This document shows positions 18,625 through 27,671 of a DNA stretch of 64,000 bases, one piece after another. The notes under the pieces are model-generated. The model ran no database searches and had not been told where the DNA came from. It saw only the letters and a list, made by a program, of their open reading frames with translations. The position numbers and the translations under genes are program-made. Every line of letters starts with the position of its first letter. The stretch's first letter is position 1. Source of the DNA: Pontibacter beigongshangensis (GTDB taxonomy: Bacteria > Bacteroidota > Bacteroidia > Cytophagales > Hymenobacteraceae); the NCBI RefSeq assembly GCF_014332515.1, contig NZ_VFSD01000021.1:1-64000 (forward strand), read 5' to 3'.

Positions 18625-20235
18625 TCACCACCAACGGGGGTCGCCTGCCGTGCCTCTTCCACCAAAACCAGATTCCGGTTTCACAGCAAAGTTCTTATTT
18701 CCCGGGTCGACAAATAAGTCATTAGAAGAACCGTTAAATAAGGTAATGCTAGCAAAGTCATACCTGTTAATGATTAATTCATTTGTAATATAGCTTCCTC
18801 CAAAAGAAACATTAAGTCCCGTAGTGGTCATGTCGAAACTAAGTGAGTTGATTTTTGCTCCTGCATTATTACCCGCTAAAATGTTTGCTTCTGTTTGAAC
18901 TGATAATGGCAAGGCATTGGTATCAAAACGTAATAGCTGAGATAAGGCATTTGTTACATTATAGAATGTACAATTGCCAATATAGATATAAGGAACAGCA
19001 GTGCGGACATCCATCAGTTGAGTTGAAAGTTCAGTAAGCGTACTGTTTTGAAATACTATTGAATCCAGTTGTACATTACCTCCACCAACATTTACTACTC
19101 CGTAGCCTCCTATGTTATTTATTAAACAGTTATCAAATAAAACCTTGTTCATATCCATTTGGTTATTCCCCAGACGCACTAAGCTCCTGTAGTTTGCAAT
19201 TCTGCAGCCTTTAAAATTGAATTGCCCAACCTGTAAATTATCTGTACCAAGAGAAAATAGGTATTTCCCAATATCACCAAGCAGTTCAATATTCTCAAAT
19301 AGCAACTGCCCATAAATTAAATCTGAAAGTTTTACTTCTAGTATATTCAACTTAGGTAGGGCTCCGGCTTGAGCAGGTTTACCTGTAAAACTTAGATTTG
19401 ACACGCCAGCGGGAATTGTCAAAGTGGCTAAGTCGTAGGTTTGACCTCCATCAAATAGTAGAGTGATATTAGATTTACCTTGTGCAACGGCACCCGAAAT
19501 CAAGTCCGGAACAACATCGCCAGGATGAACACTTATGATTACCCCCCCTTCCAATCCGGAAGTTTTCAGTGTTTTGACTCCTCTTACAACATCGTTATTA
19601 TAAATTGTTATCTGGTAAGTAGTTCCGGAATCCAGATTTTCTAATACAGCGGAGGCATTGGCCTTTTCTACAGCAGTAAGAACTCTCTCCTGCACCACCT
19701 CACCGGTAGCAGGGTTAATTACCGTTATTTTCGTTACACGATCTGTTGGTATCCAGAGCATCTGAATCCTGTCCGTAAAGGTATTCCATTCTGTAAAAAG
19801 CTGTTCCTCCCCGGTTTTGAAATAGAACTGTGAATAACCAGATGCTTTGTTCGTCAAAGTGTCTACACCCTTCATCCGTACAGAATAACCGGTAGTTCCA
19901 TCCAAATCATCAAAGATTGTCCTGTATTCTACCCGGGTAGCTGTTGTAGAATTCGCAAAGGGAGTCAGAGTATCGGCTAAAACCTCAACAGTCTTCACAA
20001 TATTGCTAAACTGCAGACTATCCTTACTGAATTCAAATAAGTATTTATCGGCCGAAACGGATTTTGTGTACCTGATTTCTACGTCAGTCGCTCCCACTTC
20101 AACTACTTCGAACACAAGCGACTTAAACAGCCTGTCATGACCTGGCTCTACTCCCCAATCGTTGAAGTCCTTCTCACAGCTCATCAAACAGATAATAGCA
20201 GCAAAAAGAACTATTGTTTTAAATATATTTTTCAT
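18625..20235 (-). CDS. Surface lipoprotein, DUF4957/DUF5123-type, putative glycan-binding
   Basis: The 536-residue protein has a lipoprotein signal (IICLMSC, Cys near residue 20). Residues about 35-230 look like fibronectin-type III modules. From about 240 a right-handed beta-helix-like region follows (LIFEN-, FKGCR-, LFDNC-type rungs), and the protein ends GRGTAGDPRWW, a C-terminus typical of DUF4957/DUF5123 proteins. Such proteins sit directly after susD in pectin loci and are thought to be surface glycan-binding proteins or outer-membrane lyase-like folds without known catalysis. It starts 163 nt after SusD and probably shares its operon. No catalytic motif is seen. A copy of the dispersed repeat lies in the upstream spacer in inverted orientation. 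Confidence 0.75.
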   Translation of the reverse strand: MKNIFKTIVLFAAIICLMSCEKDFNDWGVEPGHDRLFKSLVFEVVEVGATDVEIRYTKSVSADKYLFEFSKDSLQFSNIVKTVEVLADTLTPFANSTTATRVEYRTIFDDLDGTTGYSVRMKGVDTLTNKASGYSQFYFKTGEEQLFTEWNTFTDRIQMLWIPTDRVTKITVINPATGEVVQERVLTAVEKANASAVLENLDSGTTYQITIYNNDVVRGVKTLKTSGLEGGVIISVHPGDVVPDLISGAVAQGKSNITLLFDGGQTYDLATLTIPAGVSNLSFTGKPAQAGALPKLNILEVKLSDLIYGQLLFENIELLGDIGKYLFSLGTDNLQVGQFNFKGCRIANYRSLVRLGNNQMDMNKVLFDNCLINNIGGYGVVNVGGGNVQLDSIVFQNSTLTELSTQLMDVRTAVPYIYIGNCTFYNVTNALSQLLRFDTNALPLSVQTEANILAGNNAGAKINSLSFDMTTTGLNVSFGGSYITNELIINRYDFASITLFNGSSNDLFVDPGNKNFAVKPESGFGGRGTAGDPRWW

Positions 20236-20312
20236 ATAACTTTCTTATTTGTAGCAATTTTCCTGGCATAAACTGGTGCTTCATAAAGAATAAACTGTCG
20301 GTTATTGAAGAA

Positions 20313-20360
20313 CGGCAGCAACAGTAGCAGAAAGCTCTGGAAGGCCCATTCCATTTAAAT
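20313..20360 (-). repeat. Dispersed spacer repeat, inverted copy
   Basis: The complement contains GGCCTTCCAGAGCTTTCTGC followed by TACTGTTGCTG. It matches the copy at 58255-58302 at about 39 of 45 positions by eye, but on the opposite strand. Confidence 0.7.
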
Positions 20361-20398
20361 AATTGCTCAGAACCCGACAAACAATTCTTTATGCAACA

Positions 20399-22417
20399 CT
20401 AATAGCCAAAGGAGTTTTGCAGGTTATTTTTCGATTCATAAATGTCCTCGTAGAAGATGGCAAATGGATGCCTGTAGTAGCAAGTCCCGTTGCCCATAGT
20501 ATATTGGACAAGGTTCGATTGTATCTCCGCTCCATTTGTTAGCGTACCCAAAAAGGCTGAATAGTCATAAGAAGGGTATAGACCTGTGCCGGCCAGCAAA
20601 GTCCTTACTGGCCAATTCACGTAGTCCTTATTGGTACCGGTTTCAGGTTTTTGTGCACTTTGTGGGAACCACGTTACAGAAAGATAATCGCCACCTGGAT
20701 TTGCAGGTAATTCTCTGTAATAGTTCAATGAATTAGGGTCTATATATTCAGCATCTTTATAGCGGTAATATACAGTATGCGGAAAATCAGATGGCTGGTA
20801 GGTTTTGTCAAAGATGGTGACAGGCTGCTTGTTATCAAACATCAAACACAAACTCATCTTCATCTCTTCAATTTTGTCGTATAAAAGCCCCCATCTTACC
20901 AAATCCTGCTTTCGTATCGATTCACCTCCGAATTCCCAGGCCCGTTCATTCACAATGGCTTTGAAGAAATCAGGATCATATGCCTTAATTTTTGGCGAAC
21001 CAGACCCAAATGCTCTTTCACGCACTTTTTCCAATGCCTGCTGTGCTGATATCCCTGCCGCAGGGTTAACAGCATCTGGCCCCTGAAGTTCGTTCATTGC
21101 TTCGGCATACATCAGATAAACATCAGAGTACCGCATGAGAATCCAGTTGACACCGGTAGAGACACGAGATGTCGCCGTTTTGTGCATAGTCAGATAAGAA
21201 TCAGACATCCAGTAGATTCTCCATTTGGCAAACTTCACGTCCAATGGATTGGTGCTTACTGCTTCTTGATTTTGATTTGTGTATCTCAACCAGGTTAACG
21301 TAACATCTCTGCGTTTATCCTCCTTATCAAAAGAATAGAAATAGTATGCTGTTGAGGTTACATAGCTTCCTCCAAACCCCCGTGTTCCATATTTGGAGTT
21401 GCCGTCAACGGCATATCCCATCAAAGAACCGATATCACCATTATTTCCTAACCCAAAGGCTATCTCAAAAAGGTTCTCATTAGAACTGTTTTGCCTTTGC
21501 CCGCAAACTGACTCCCAGATATTCTGGTAATTCGGATCGAGTGTATGAGGGTTCTCAGAGGCTCCGATGATTTCAGCACTTTGCTGGGCGGCAATTTGGT
21601 AGTACTCACGCCAGTTCTGAGCACGCCCTACAAAAAATCTGTTGCTTTCAGGAATGGCAGGATGGTGCTCCGCAGTAGAGTTAGAGAAAATGTTACCGTC
21701 TCGCAGCGACCATCCGCCTGCAAATAATGCCACACGGGCTAACAAACCCTTGGCAAAACCCTTAGTAATTCTCTCGCTTGTGGAATACTCTGCGTTAGCA
21801 TATAACCAGGGTAAATATTGTATTGCCTCCTGCAGATCCTGTACGATATTTTTGTAGATGGTGTCTCTGTCTGTTTTGCTCATATAAACATTAGCCAAAT
21901 CAGATCTGGAGGGCTCAACCTTAAATGGAACGTCTCCCCAATAACGCACCAGCTCAAAGTAGGCCAATGCTCTGAGTGTTAAGGCTTCCCCTAGTAATGG
22001 TTGCATCTGTGCCGCTGAACTTTCCAGAATCGGAGATTTACGTATTCCATCCACTGCTGAAGTAGACAATTCGGCAAACTGATACAGGCTTTGCCAGCGA
22101 GTGGTCATGTTATATGGATTATCGAAGAAGTTACCTGCCCCATAATCACTAGTACTCTGATTATAGTTAGATTCACTGAAAGAGCCATTTGATTCGATAT
22201 CAGAAACCCCTTGCCAGTTAACCGATAACTTTTGCCCATAAATATAAGAGTCTGTCATCTTCCCATAGAGTCCCATAACAGCTGCTTTTGTCATGGAGGG
22301 AGTTTCAAATACTGTTTCTGAGCTCAAAGTAGAGGGGGATGCTGTCTCCAGGTAATCTTTACATGAAAAAAGATTCAGCAGCAGTATAGTAGATAGTATG
22401 AATGATATCTTTTTCAT
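20399..22417 (-). CDS. susD: SusD/RagB-family outer-membrane lipoprotein (pair 1)
   Basis: The 672-residue SusD homologue has a lipobox LLLNLFSC (Cys near 19). The SusD start ETASPSTLSSETVFETPSMT follows, as do TPR-like helices including LGEALTLRALAYFELVRYWG and the late INWILMRYSDVYLMYAEAMN/NERAWEFGGE blocks. SusD proteins cap the SusC pore and capture oligosaccharides at the surface. It begins 11 nt after the SusC stop and is translated from the same operon. At 672 residues it is longer than the usual 500-600. Confidence 0.92.
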   Translation of the reverse strand: MKKISFILSTILLLNLFSCKDYLETASPSTLSSETVFETPSMTKAAVMGLYGKMTDSYIYGQKLSVNWQGVSDIESNGSFSESNYNQSTSDYGAGNFFDNPYNMTTRWQSLYQFAELSTSAVDGIRKSPILESSAAQMQPLLGEALTLRALAYFELVRYWGDVPFKVEPSRSDLANVYMSKTDRDTIYKNIVQDLQEAIQYLPWLYANAEYSTSERITKGFAKGLLARVALFAGGWSLRDGNIFSNSTAEHHPAIPESNRFFVGRAQNWREYYQIAAQQSAEIIGASENPHTLDPNYQNIWESVCGQRQNSSNENLFEIAFGLGNNGDIGSLMGYAVDGNSKYGTRGFGGSYVTSTAYYFYSFDKEDKRRDVTLTWLRYTNQNQEAVSTNPLDVKFAKWRIYWMSDSYLTMHKTATSRVSTGVNWILMRYSDVYLMYAEAMNELQGPDAVNPAAGISAQQALEKVRERAFGSGSPKIKAYDPDFFKAIVNERAWEFGGESIRKQDLVRWGLLYDKIEEMKMSLCLMFDNKQPVTIFDKTYQPSDFPHTVYYRYKDAEYIDPNSLNYYRELPANPGGDYLSVTWFPQSAQKPETGTNKDYVNWPVRTLLAGTGLYPSYDYSAFLGTLTNGAEIQSNLVQYTMGNGTCYYRHPFAIFYEDIYESKNNLQNSFGY

Positions 22418-22428
22418 TTCTTTTCTAT

Positions 22429-25400
22429 TTAAAAAGTAACATTAAGACCAAACAATAATTTCTTAGCCTTTGGATAAGCTGAATACCCAACACCAGGAGT
22501 TAAAGGAGTCGAACGCCGGGTATCTACTTCAGGGTCCTGTCCGGTATAATTAGTCCAAACTTTTAAATTGTAACCGGCAACATAGACACGCAGTCTTTGC
22601 ATCAGCATCCTTTTCGAAATGTTAGTTGGAAGCGTATAGCCCAAAGACAAGTTGCTTAGGCGTAGAAACGAACCATCTTCTATAGCCCAATTAGTCAGAA
22701 CTGATGAGTTGGTAATCGGGGACCAGATTTGAGCATTTGCATTTAGCTCCCGTAGAAGATCAGGATCAGCATTGTTGCCGTACATGATATTGTTTCCTGT
22801 AACCGGGTCAATGGTTGTAAACCTTTCGGAAAGTGCCATGATAGAACTTAAATTCTGGTATCTCTTGGAGCCGGTAAAAGTGGTATTATCAATTTTATCA
22901 GCATTATAGATATCATTACCATAAGACCAGTTGAACATAGCACTTAAATCAAATCCCTTGAATGCAGTATTTAACGTAAAACCACCTGTGTGCTTTGGTT
23001 GCGCCTTCCCAATTACAGTCCGGTCTTCGTCCGGAGAAATTTTTGTCCCTTCACCGCTAAGTTTCTTCAGCTTGATGTGACCTGGTCCAAAATAATTTCC
23101 TGAAGTAGTAATTACCGAAGAGGCATCAACCACACCTTCCTTTAGAATCCATTTTTTCTGCGTATCATCCCAGTTGAAATCATCAAACGTGTAGAAGCCA
23201 TCTACTACATAACCATACATTAAACCAACGGGTTGGCCAACGATAGCGCGGTAGTCGTCTGAACCTATGCCCACTCCCCAGCCGGAAGAGGCAATAAGCT
23301 GATCAGACCCGTCCAATGCCAGAATCTGGTTTCGGTTAAAGGCAATGTTGAAATTGGCAGATAAACTAAAATCTTTTTTTTCAATGATATAACCTGAAGC
23401 AGAAAGCTCCAGACCTTTGTTAGAGGTGCTTCCTATGTTCTGATATTGCGTAGAATAGCCTGAATTGGAAGGCAAGGCTACCGCCAGTATAAGGTCTTTG
23501 GTGGTATTTTCATAGGCATCCAACGAAACCGTATATCTATTGTTAAAGAATCCTAAATCCAAACCAAGGTTGGTAGAAACTGTGGTTTCCCAGGTTAAAT
23601 TCTCATTCTTCAATACAGATGCAGTTGCAAGTGCACTTTGAGGCTTTTCATCAATATAGTAGAGGCTTCTGCTTGAGCTTACAAAGCCATACTGCTGTCT
23701 CCAATAAGAGCCAACCCTTGCATTACCTACCTCACCATAGCTGACACGTACTTTAGCGTCAGACAGCCAATCCTTAGTGGGTTGCATAAAGCTTTCATCA
23801 GAGAGCCTCCAGGCAAAAGCGCCACCTGGGAAAAGTCCCCAACGCATACCTGGAGCAAAAACATTTTTGCCATCTGCCCGGCTAGTAAGCGTGAAAATAT
23901 ACCTATCCTTGAAAGTATAGTTCATACGACCGAAGAATGAGGATGTGCGGGATGGTTCGCCAATGGTTGTATAAGTAGGCTGAGGAGTTCCGTAATTCCA
24001 CATAGCCAGCACTTCGTCTGCAGAAAAGTCATTTGGAAAGAATTTTGACTCGGAAAGCATCCGATTGTTCTCAGAATTTATCATCTCCTGCCCTAGCACA
24101 AAGGAGAATCTGTGTGCATCCTTGTTCAGATTGAGGTCGTAAGATAAGACATTTTGAAAAGACCAGCGGATACCTTTCTCATCGGTACGACGGGCAACCG
24201 GCTGACCTCCGTTTGCACTTGCTTCGCCTGTGTTTCTCAACCAGATATTATCGGTAAAATCCTTATCGAAAGAATAGGAGCCTCTTGTTGAAAATTTTAA
24301 GCCTTTAGTAATATCCCAATTTAACCCGGCATTAAATGTAAGGTTAAACCTATGCTGGTTTTTATATTCGTTAACAATGTTGTAAATAGGGTCGTTCAGA
24401 GAGCTTAATGCTTCAGCAGAGGTAACATCATCCGCACCACCCAAAGCACTTTCAGTCAAAAAAGATAAACTTCTGACAGGAGCATATTTCACACCATCTC
24501 TTAATTTCCTTCCACTGGAAATACTAGGCCCGGCAATAACGGTGTTTGCCATTCTTGAATTAAAATCCAGGCTCAGCTTTGGGCTGATTTTCTTAGTTAA
24601 CTTCGCGCTGAAATAATCACGCTTGTACGTAGAATTCAGCATGATGTAATCCTCTTCATCATGCGTGTAGTTCAGATTATAACTGAGGGTTTTTTCGCCT
24701 CCTGTGAATCCCAGGTTGTAGTTTTTTTGAACTCCTGTGTTTCCATAAAGCTGGTCTTGCCAATCAATGCCGGGATTCGATTTGTAGATATCTAAATCAT
24801 CCCACAACCCATACATATTGTAAAAGGAAGTACTCGTAATAGAGGTGCCGGGATCAAGCTCTTTCTGATAATAAACATACTCGTAAGGAGACAATACGTC
24901 TGTAAGTTTATAAGTTTGGCTTACCCCCACATAAGTGTTGAAATTAATTTCAGATTTTCCGGACTTTCCTGACTTTGTAGTTACCAGCACCACCCCGTTT
25001 GCCCCTTGAGCACCATAGATAGCCGTAGAAGAAGCATCCTTTAAAACATCTATTGTTTCGATATCGCCAACTGGAATATCATTGATATTGCTTACTTGGA
25101 AGCCATCTACGATATACAAAGGTGAGTTATCCTGTGTTATTGAACCACCACCACGAACACGTACTTTTACATCGGCATCTGGCGAGCCTTCCGGAATGGT
25201 GATGTTAACTCCTGCCAGGCGCCCGGAAATTGCCTGGAGTACCGAAACTGCGGGAATATCTTTTAATTTCTCAGCATCAATTGAGGCAACTGATCCGGTT
25301 AGGTCTTTCCGTTTTGTAGTGCCGTAACCAATTACCACGACCTCATCCAGGGCCTTAGAATCAGGATCAAGCGTTACATTTACCGTTGACCGGTTGTTGA

Positions 25401-25671
25401 TAGCCAGTTCCTGGCTGCGATACCCTACAAAGGTAAATACAAGTGTAGCATTCCCAGCTGGTGCCTTTAATTCATACTTTCCATCTCTGTCAGTTGCGGC
25501 ACCGGTACTGGTTCCCTTAACCAAAACAGTAACTCCGGGCATACCTTGCCCACTTTCGTCAAAAACTGTCCCTTTTACCAAAAATCCTTGTGCAAATGTC
25601 GGAGCAATTGTAAAGATGAAAAAGGGCAGGATTAGTAGATACCTTGCTTTTTTGTGTAACTTTTTTTTCAT
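22429..25671 (-). CDS. susC: SusC/RagA-family TonB-dependent transporter (pair 1)
   Basis: I prefer the Met at 25671 (MKKKLHKKARY) over 25677 because it gives a normal signal peptide ending TFAQ. A carboxypeptidase-regulatory-like domain (VKGTVFDESGQGMPGVTVLV, about residues 32-110) precedes the plug. The plug has the SusC hallmarks VVIGYGTTKRKDLTGSV and NSPLYIVDGF. The beta-barrel extends to the terminal aromatic LLFGLNVTF. It imports oligosaccharides using TonB energy. It is paired with SusD 11 nt downstream. The neighbouring enzymes make pectic oligosaccharides the likely cargo. Confidence 0.93.
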   Translation of the reverse strand: MKKKLHKKARYLLILPFFIFTIAPTFAQGFLVKGTVFDESGQGMPGVTVLVKGTSTGAATDRDGKYELKAPAGNATLVFTFVGYRSQELAINNRSTVNVTLDPDSKALDEVVVIGYGTTKRKDLTGSVASIDAEKLKDIPAVSVLQAISGRLAGVNITIPEGSPDADVKVRVRGGGSITQDNSPLYIVDGFQVSNINDIPVGDIETIDVLKDASSTAIYGAQGANGVVLVTTKSGKSGKSEINFNTYVGVSQTYKLTDVLSPYEYVYYQKELDPGTSITSTSFYNMYGLWDDLDIYKSNPGIDWQDQLYGNTGVQKNYNLGFTGGEKTLSYNLNYTHDEEDYIMLNSTYKRDYFSAKLTKKISPKLSLDFNSRMANTVIAGPSISSGRKLRDGVKYAPVRSLSFLTESALGGADDVTSAEALSSLNDPIYNIVNEYKNQHRFNLTFNAGLNWDITKGLKFSTRGSYSFDKDFTDNIWLRNTGEASANGGQPVARRTDEKGIRWSFQNVLSYDLNLNKDAHRFSFVLGQEMINSENNRMLSESKFFPNDFSADEVLAMWNYGTPQPTYTTIGEPSRTSSFFGRMNYTFKDRYIFTLTSRADGKNVFAPGMRWGLFPGGAFAWRLSDESFMQPTKDWLSDAKVRVSYGEVGNARVGSYWRQQYGFVSSSRSLYYIDEKPQSALATASVLKNENLTWETTVSTNLGLDLGFFNNRYTVSLDAYENTTKDLILAVALPSNSGYSTQYQNIGSTSNKGLELSASGYIIEKKDFSLSANFNIAFNRNQILALDGSDQLIASSGWGVGIGSDDYRAIVGQPVGLMYGYVVDGFYTFDDFNWDDTQKKWILKEGVVDASSVITTSGNYFGPGHIKLKKLSGEGTKISPDEDRTVIGKAQPKHTGGFTLNTAFKGFDLSAMFNWSYGNDIYNADKIDNTTFTGSKRYQNLSSIMALSERFTTIDPVTGNNIMYGNNADPDLLRELNANAQIWSPITNSSVLTNWAIEDGSFLRLSNLSLGYTLPTNISKRMLMQRLRVYVAGYNLKVWTNYTGQDPEVDTRRSTPLTPGVGYSAYPKAKKLLFGLNVTF

Positions 25672-25873
25672 GCACATTTTTGTTATAATTTAAATTCTTT
25701 TCAGTACTACAGTATAATCTAGATCAATCTTGTTACATTACAAGTAGGAAGCTCAAGTTCAAAGGACTGAGCCAACGTTGGCATTGAGTAGTATTTTTTT
25801 CAGTTCCAATGCTTATCGCACGTAAATACAGGAACAGGAGAATGTATTCCCACGTATATTGTTCTACTTATAA

Positions 25874-25912
25874 AGGCCTTCCAGAGCCTCTGTCGGTGCT
25901 GCTGCTGCTACT
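25874..25912 (+). repeat. Dispersed spacer repeat copy
   Basis: Contains AAGGCCTTCCAGAGCCTCTG and then GGTGCTGCTGCTGCT. It lies between the SusD2 terminator and the SusC1 gene. Confidence 0.6.
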
Positions 25913-25963
25913 TGGCAAGTTTGGCCTGCTAATATCTTGCTATGGAAAGATCAATAAATTGAT

Positions 25964-26002
25964 GCTACAGGTAAGCCTGAACTCTTTGGACTTACCTGTA
26001 GC
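25964..26002 (-). terminator. Stem-loop after SusD pair 2
   Basis: GCTACAGGTAAG (25964-25975) pairs perfectly with CTTACCTGTAGC (25991-26002), 15 nt past the SusD2 stop. Confidence 0.6.
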
Positions 26003-26017
26003 ATAGATATTTATTAC

Positions 26018-27655
26018 TTATTGATATTCAGGATTTTGAATAAACTCATCTTTATTTGTCACGGCATCAATCTGTTGTTGTGGTATTGGCCGGAGTATGT
26101 GATGTGGTTGTATGTGTACCGCATTATCAGGATTATAAGCATTTATGCGCTCAATCAATTTTCCTGTACGCTTCAAATCAAACCATCTCAATTGCTCTCC
26201 CGCCAGTTCCCTGGCCCTCTCATCCAGAATGAAATCAAGTGTTACCTGAGCTGGTGCAACCTGCATTTCAGCTTCGCGGCCAGGTTTGGCAGCACGATTA
26301 CGCAGAACATTAATGTAATCGGCAGCGTTGCTTAAATTATTTAGGTTCATTTCCGCTTCTGCCGCAATCAGATACATTTCAGCTAGCCGAATTACAAAAG
26401 CATCCCGGGCACTCTGAGCTTCATTAAAACTAGCTCTTGTAGGATCCATGAATTTTGACAGTTGCTCAAAACGGTTGTTATCCTTTATGCTTCCATCCGG
26501 ATTATAGGTGTCACTACGGTCAAAAATCAGATAGTCTTTTGAGGCCTCCACATTATCAGGCACTTCTTTAACTGTGATATAAACCGCTGTATCTCCAATC
26601 TGAAGAGTAGAAGTAGGCGTATTAGCAAACCAATACTGCTTAAAAGATCCTTCATGCCGGGCATCTGCATCATTAAAAAGATCCAGTAAAAAACGGGTAG
26701 GTGCATAACGAACAAATGGACGGCCGTTCGTAATGTCTCGTGTCAGGCCAGGCAGGTTATCATACTTCATCAAAAATAAGAGATGACCGCTGTTGCTGCC
26801 TCTTCCATGGCCATAAGGGTTCAAACTGGAGTTAGCCAAGTCATTCAGAGCCAGATCTTCGTTGTAATTTACGGCATAGATCACCTCTTTATTCTTCTGA
26901 TTGCTCATAAGCCACAGATCCGCGTAATCTGGCAACAACTGGAAATCATACTCATTGATCACTGTTTTGGCCATGTCTAAGGCTTCCTGATTCCTGCCTC
27001 TTGTTAGATACATACGGGCTAAAAATGCCTGTGCAGCAGGCTTGGTGGCTCTACCGTACTGAAGTTGCGTAACCGGCAGGTTCAGTACCGCATATTCCAG
27101 ATCTTCGAATATTTGTGCGTAAAAAGCTTCAACCGGTGTGCGATTGGCCGTTGAGACAATTCCATTGGTCTCAGATAGTGTAAAATGAACGCCTCCCCAG
27201 GTTTCTACAATGTGCCAATAGTAAAAGGCACGTAAAAAACGTAATTCTCCTTCTCTTACACTTCTAACCTGAGGCGAAAGGTCAGCGTTCTCGATGTTAT
27301 TAAGCCCTCCGTTAATGAGGTTTATGGCAGCATAAAATTCCCTCCATATGTTGGCCAATGCCCCATTGCCAGCCTGCAAATTCAGGTAACGGGTCAGGTC
27401 AGGGTATGCATCACCGCTTCCGCTGGTCCAGAGGTCGGTACCGGTTTCAGCAATATTATAGCCTTCTTCTTTGCCATACCACCAGCGTTGATACGAGTAA
27501 GCTGCATTTACAAGCGTTTCGAATCCTTCTGGCGTGGTATAAACAGTTTCTGCAGTCAAACCGCCCGGATTGTACTCTTCCAGCTGGTCTTCGCACGAGG
27601 TAAAACCGATCATCAGGATTGCCAGTGCGGATATTTTGATATATAAAGACTTCAT
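26018..27655 (-). CDS. susD: SusD/RagB-family outer-membrane lipoprotein (pair 2)
   Basis: The 545-residue SusD homologue has a lipobox MIGFTSC (Cys near 21). YNPGGLTAETVYTTPEGFET, SVREGELRFLRAFYYWHIVE and the C-terminal ILDERARELAGEQLRWFDLK follow. It ends in the usual DEFIQNPEY. It would capture a pectic glycan with SusC2, whose stop lies 16 nt upstream. It has limited similarity to SusD of pair 1, so the two pairs likely take different fragments. Its C-terminus closely resembles the SusD relic at 31848-32160. Confidence 0.92.
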   Translation of the reverse strand: MKSLYIKISALAILMIGFTSCEDQLEEYNPGGLTAETVYTTPEGFETLVNAAYSYQRWWYGKEEGYNIAETGTDLWTSGSGDAYPDLTRYLNLQAGNGALANIWREFYAAINLINGGLNNIENADLSPQVRSVREGELRFLRAFYYWHIVETWGGVHFTLSETNGIVSTANRTPVEAFYAQIFEDLEYAVLNLPVTQLQYGRATKPAAQAFLARMYLTRGRNQEALDMAKTVINEYDFQLLPDYADLWLMSNQKNKEVIYAVNYNEDLALNDLANSSLNPYGHGRGSNSGHLLFLMKYDNLPGLTRDITNGRPFVRYAPTRFLLDLFNDADARHEGSFKQYWFANTPTSTLQIGDTAVYITVKEVPDNVEASKDYLIFDRSDTYNPDGSIKDNNRFEQLSKFMDPTRASFNEAQSARDAFVIRLAEMYLIAAEAEMNLNNLSNAADYINVLRNRAAKPGREAEMQVAPAQVTLDFILDERARELAGEQLRWFDLKRTGKLIERINAYNPDNAVHIQPHHILRPIPQQQIDAVTNKDEFIQNPEYQ

Positions 27656-27671
27656 CTTAGATTCTGGTGCT

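Noticed and set aside
25771..25782. Perfect palindrome GCCAACGTTGGC upstream of SusC1
   Set aside because: Tempting as an HTCS site, but only loose half-sites were found upstream of other locus genes.
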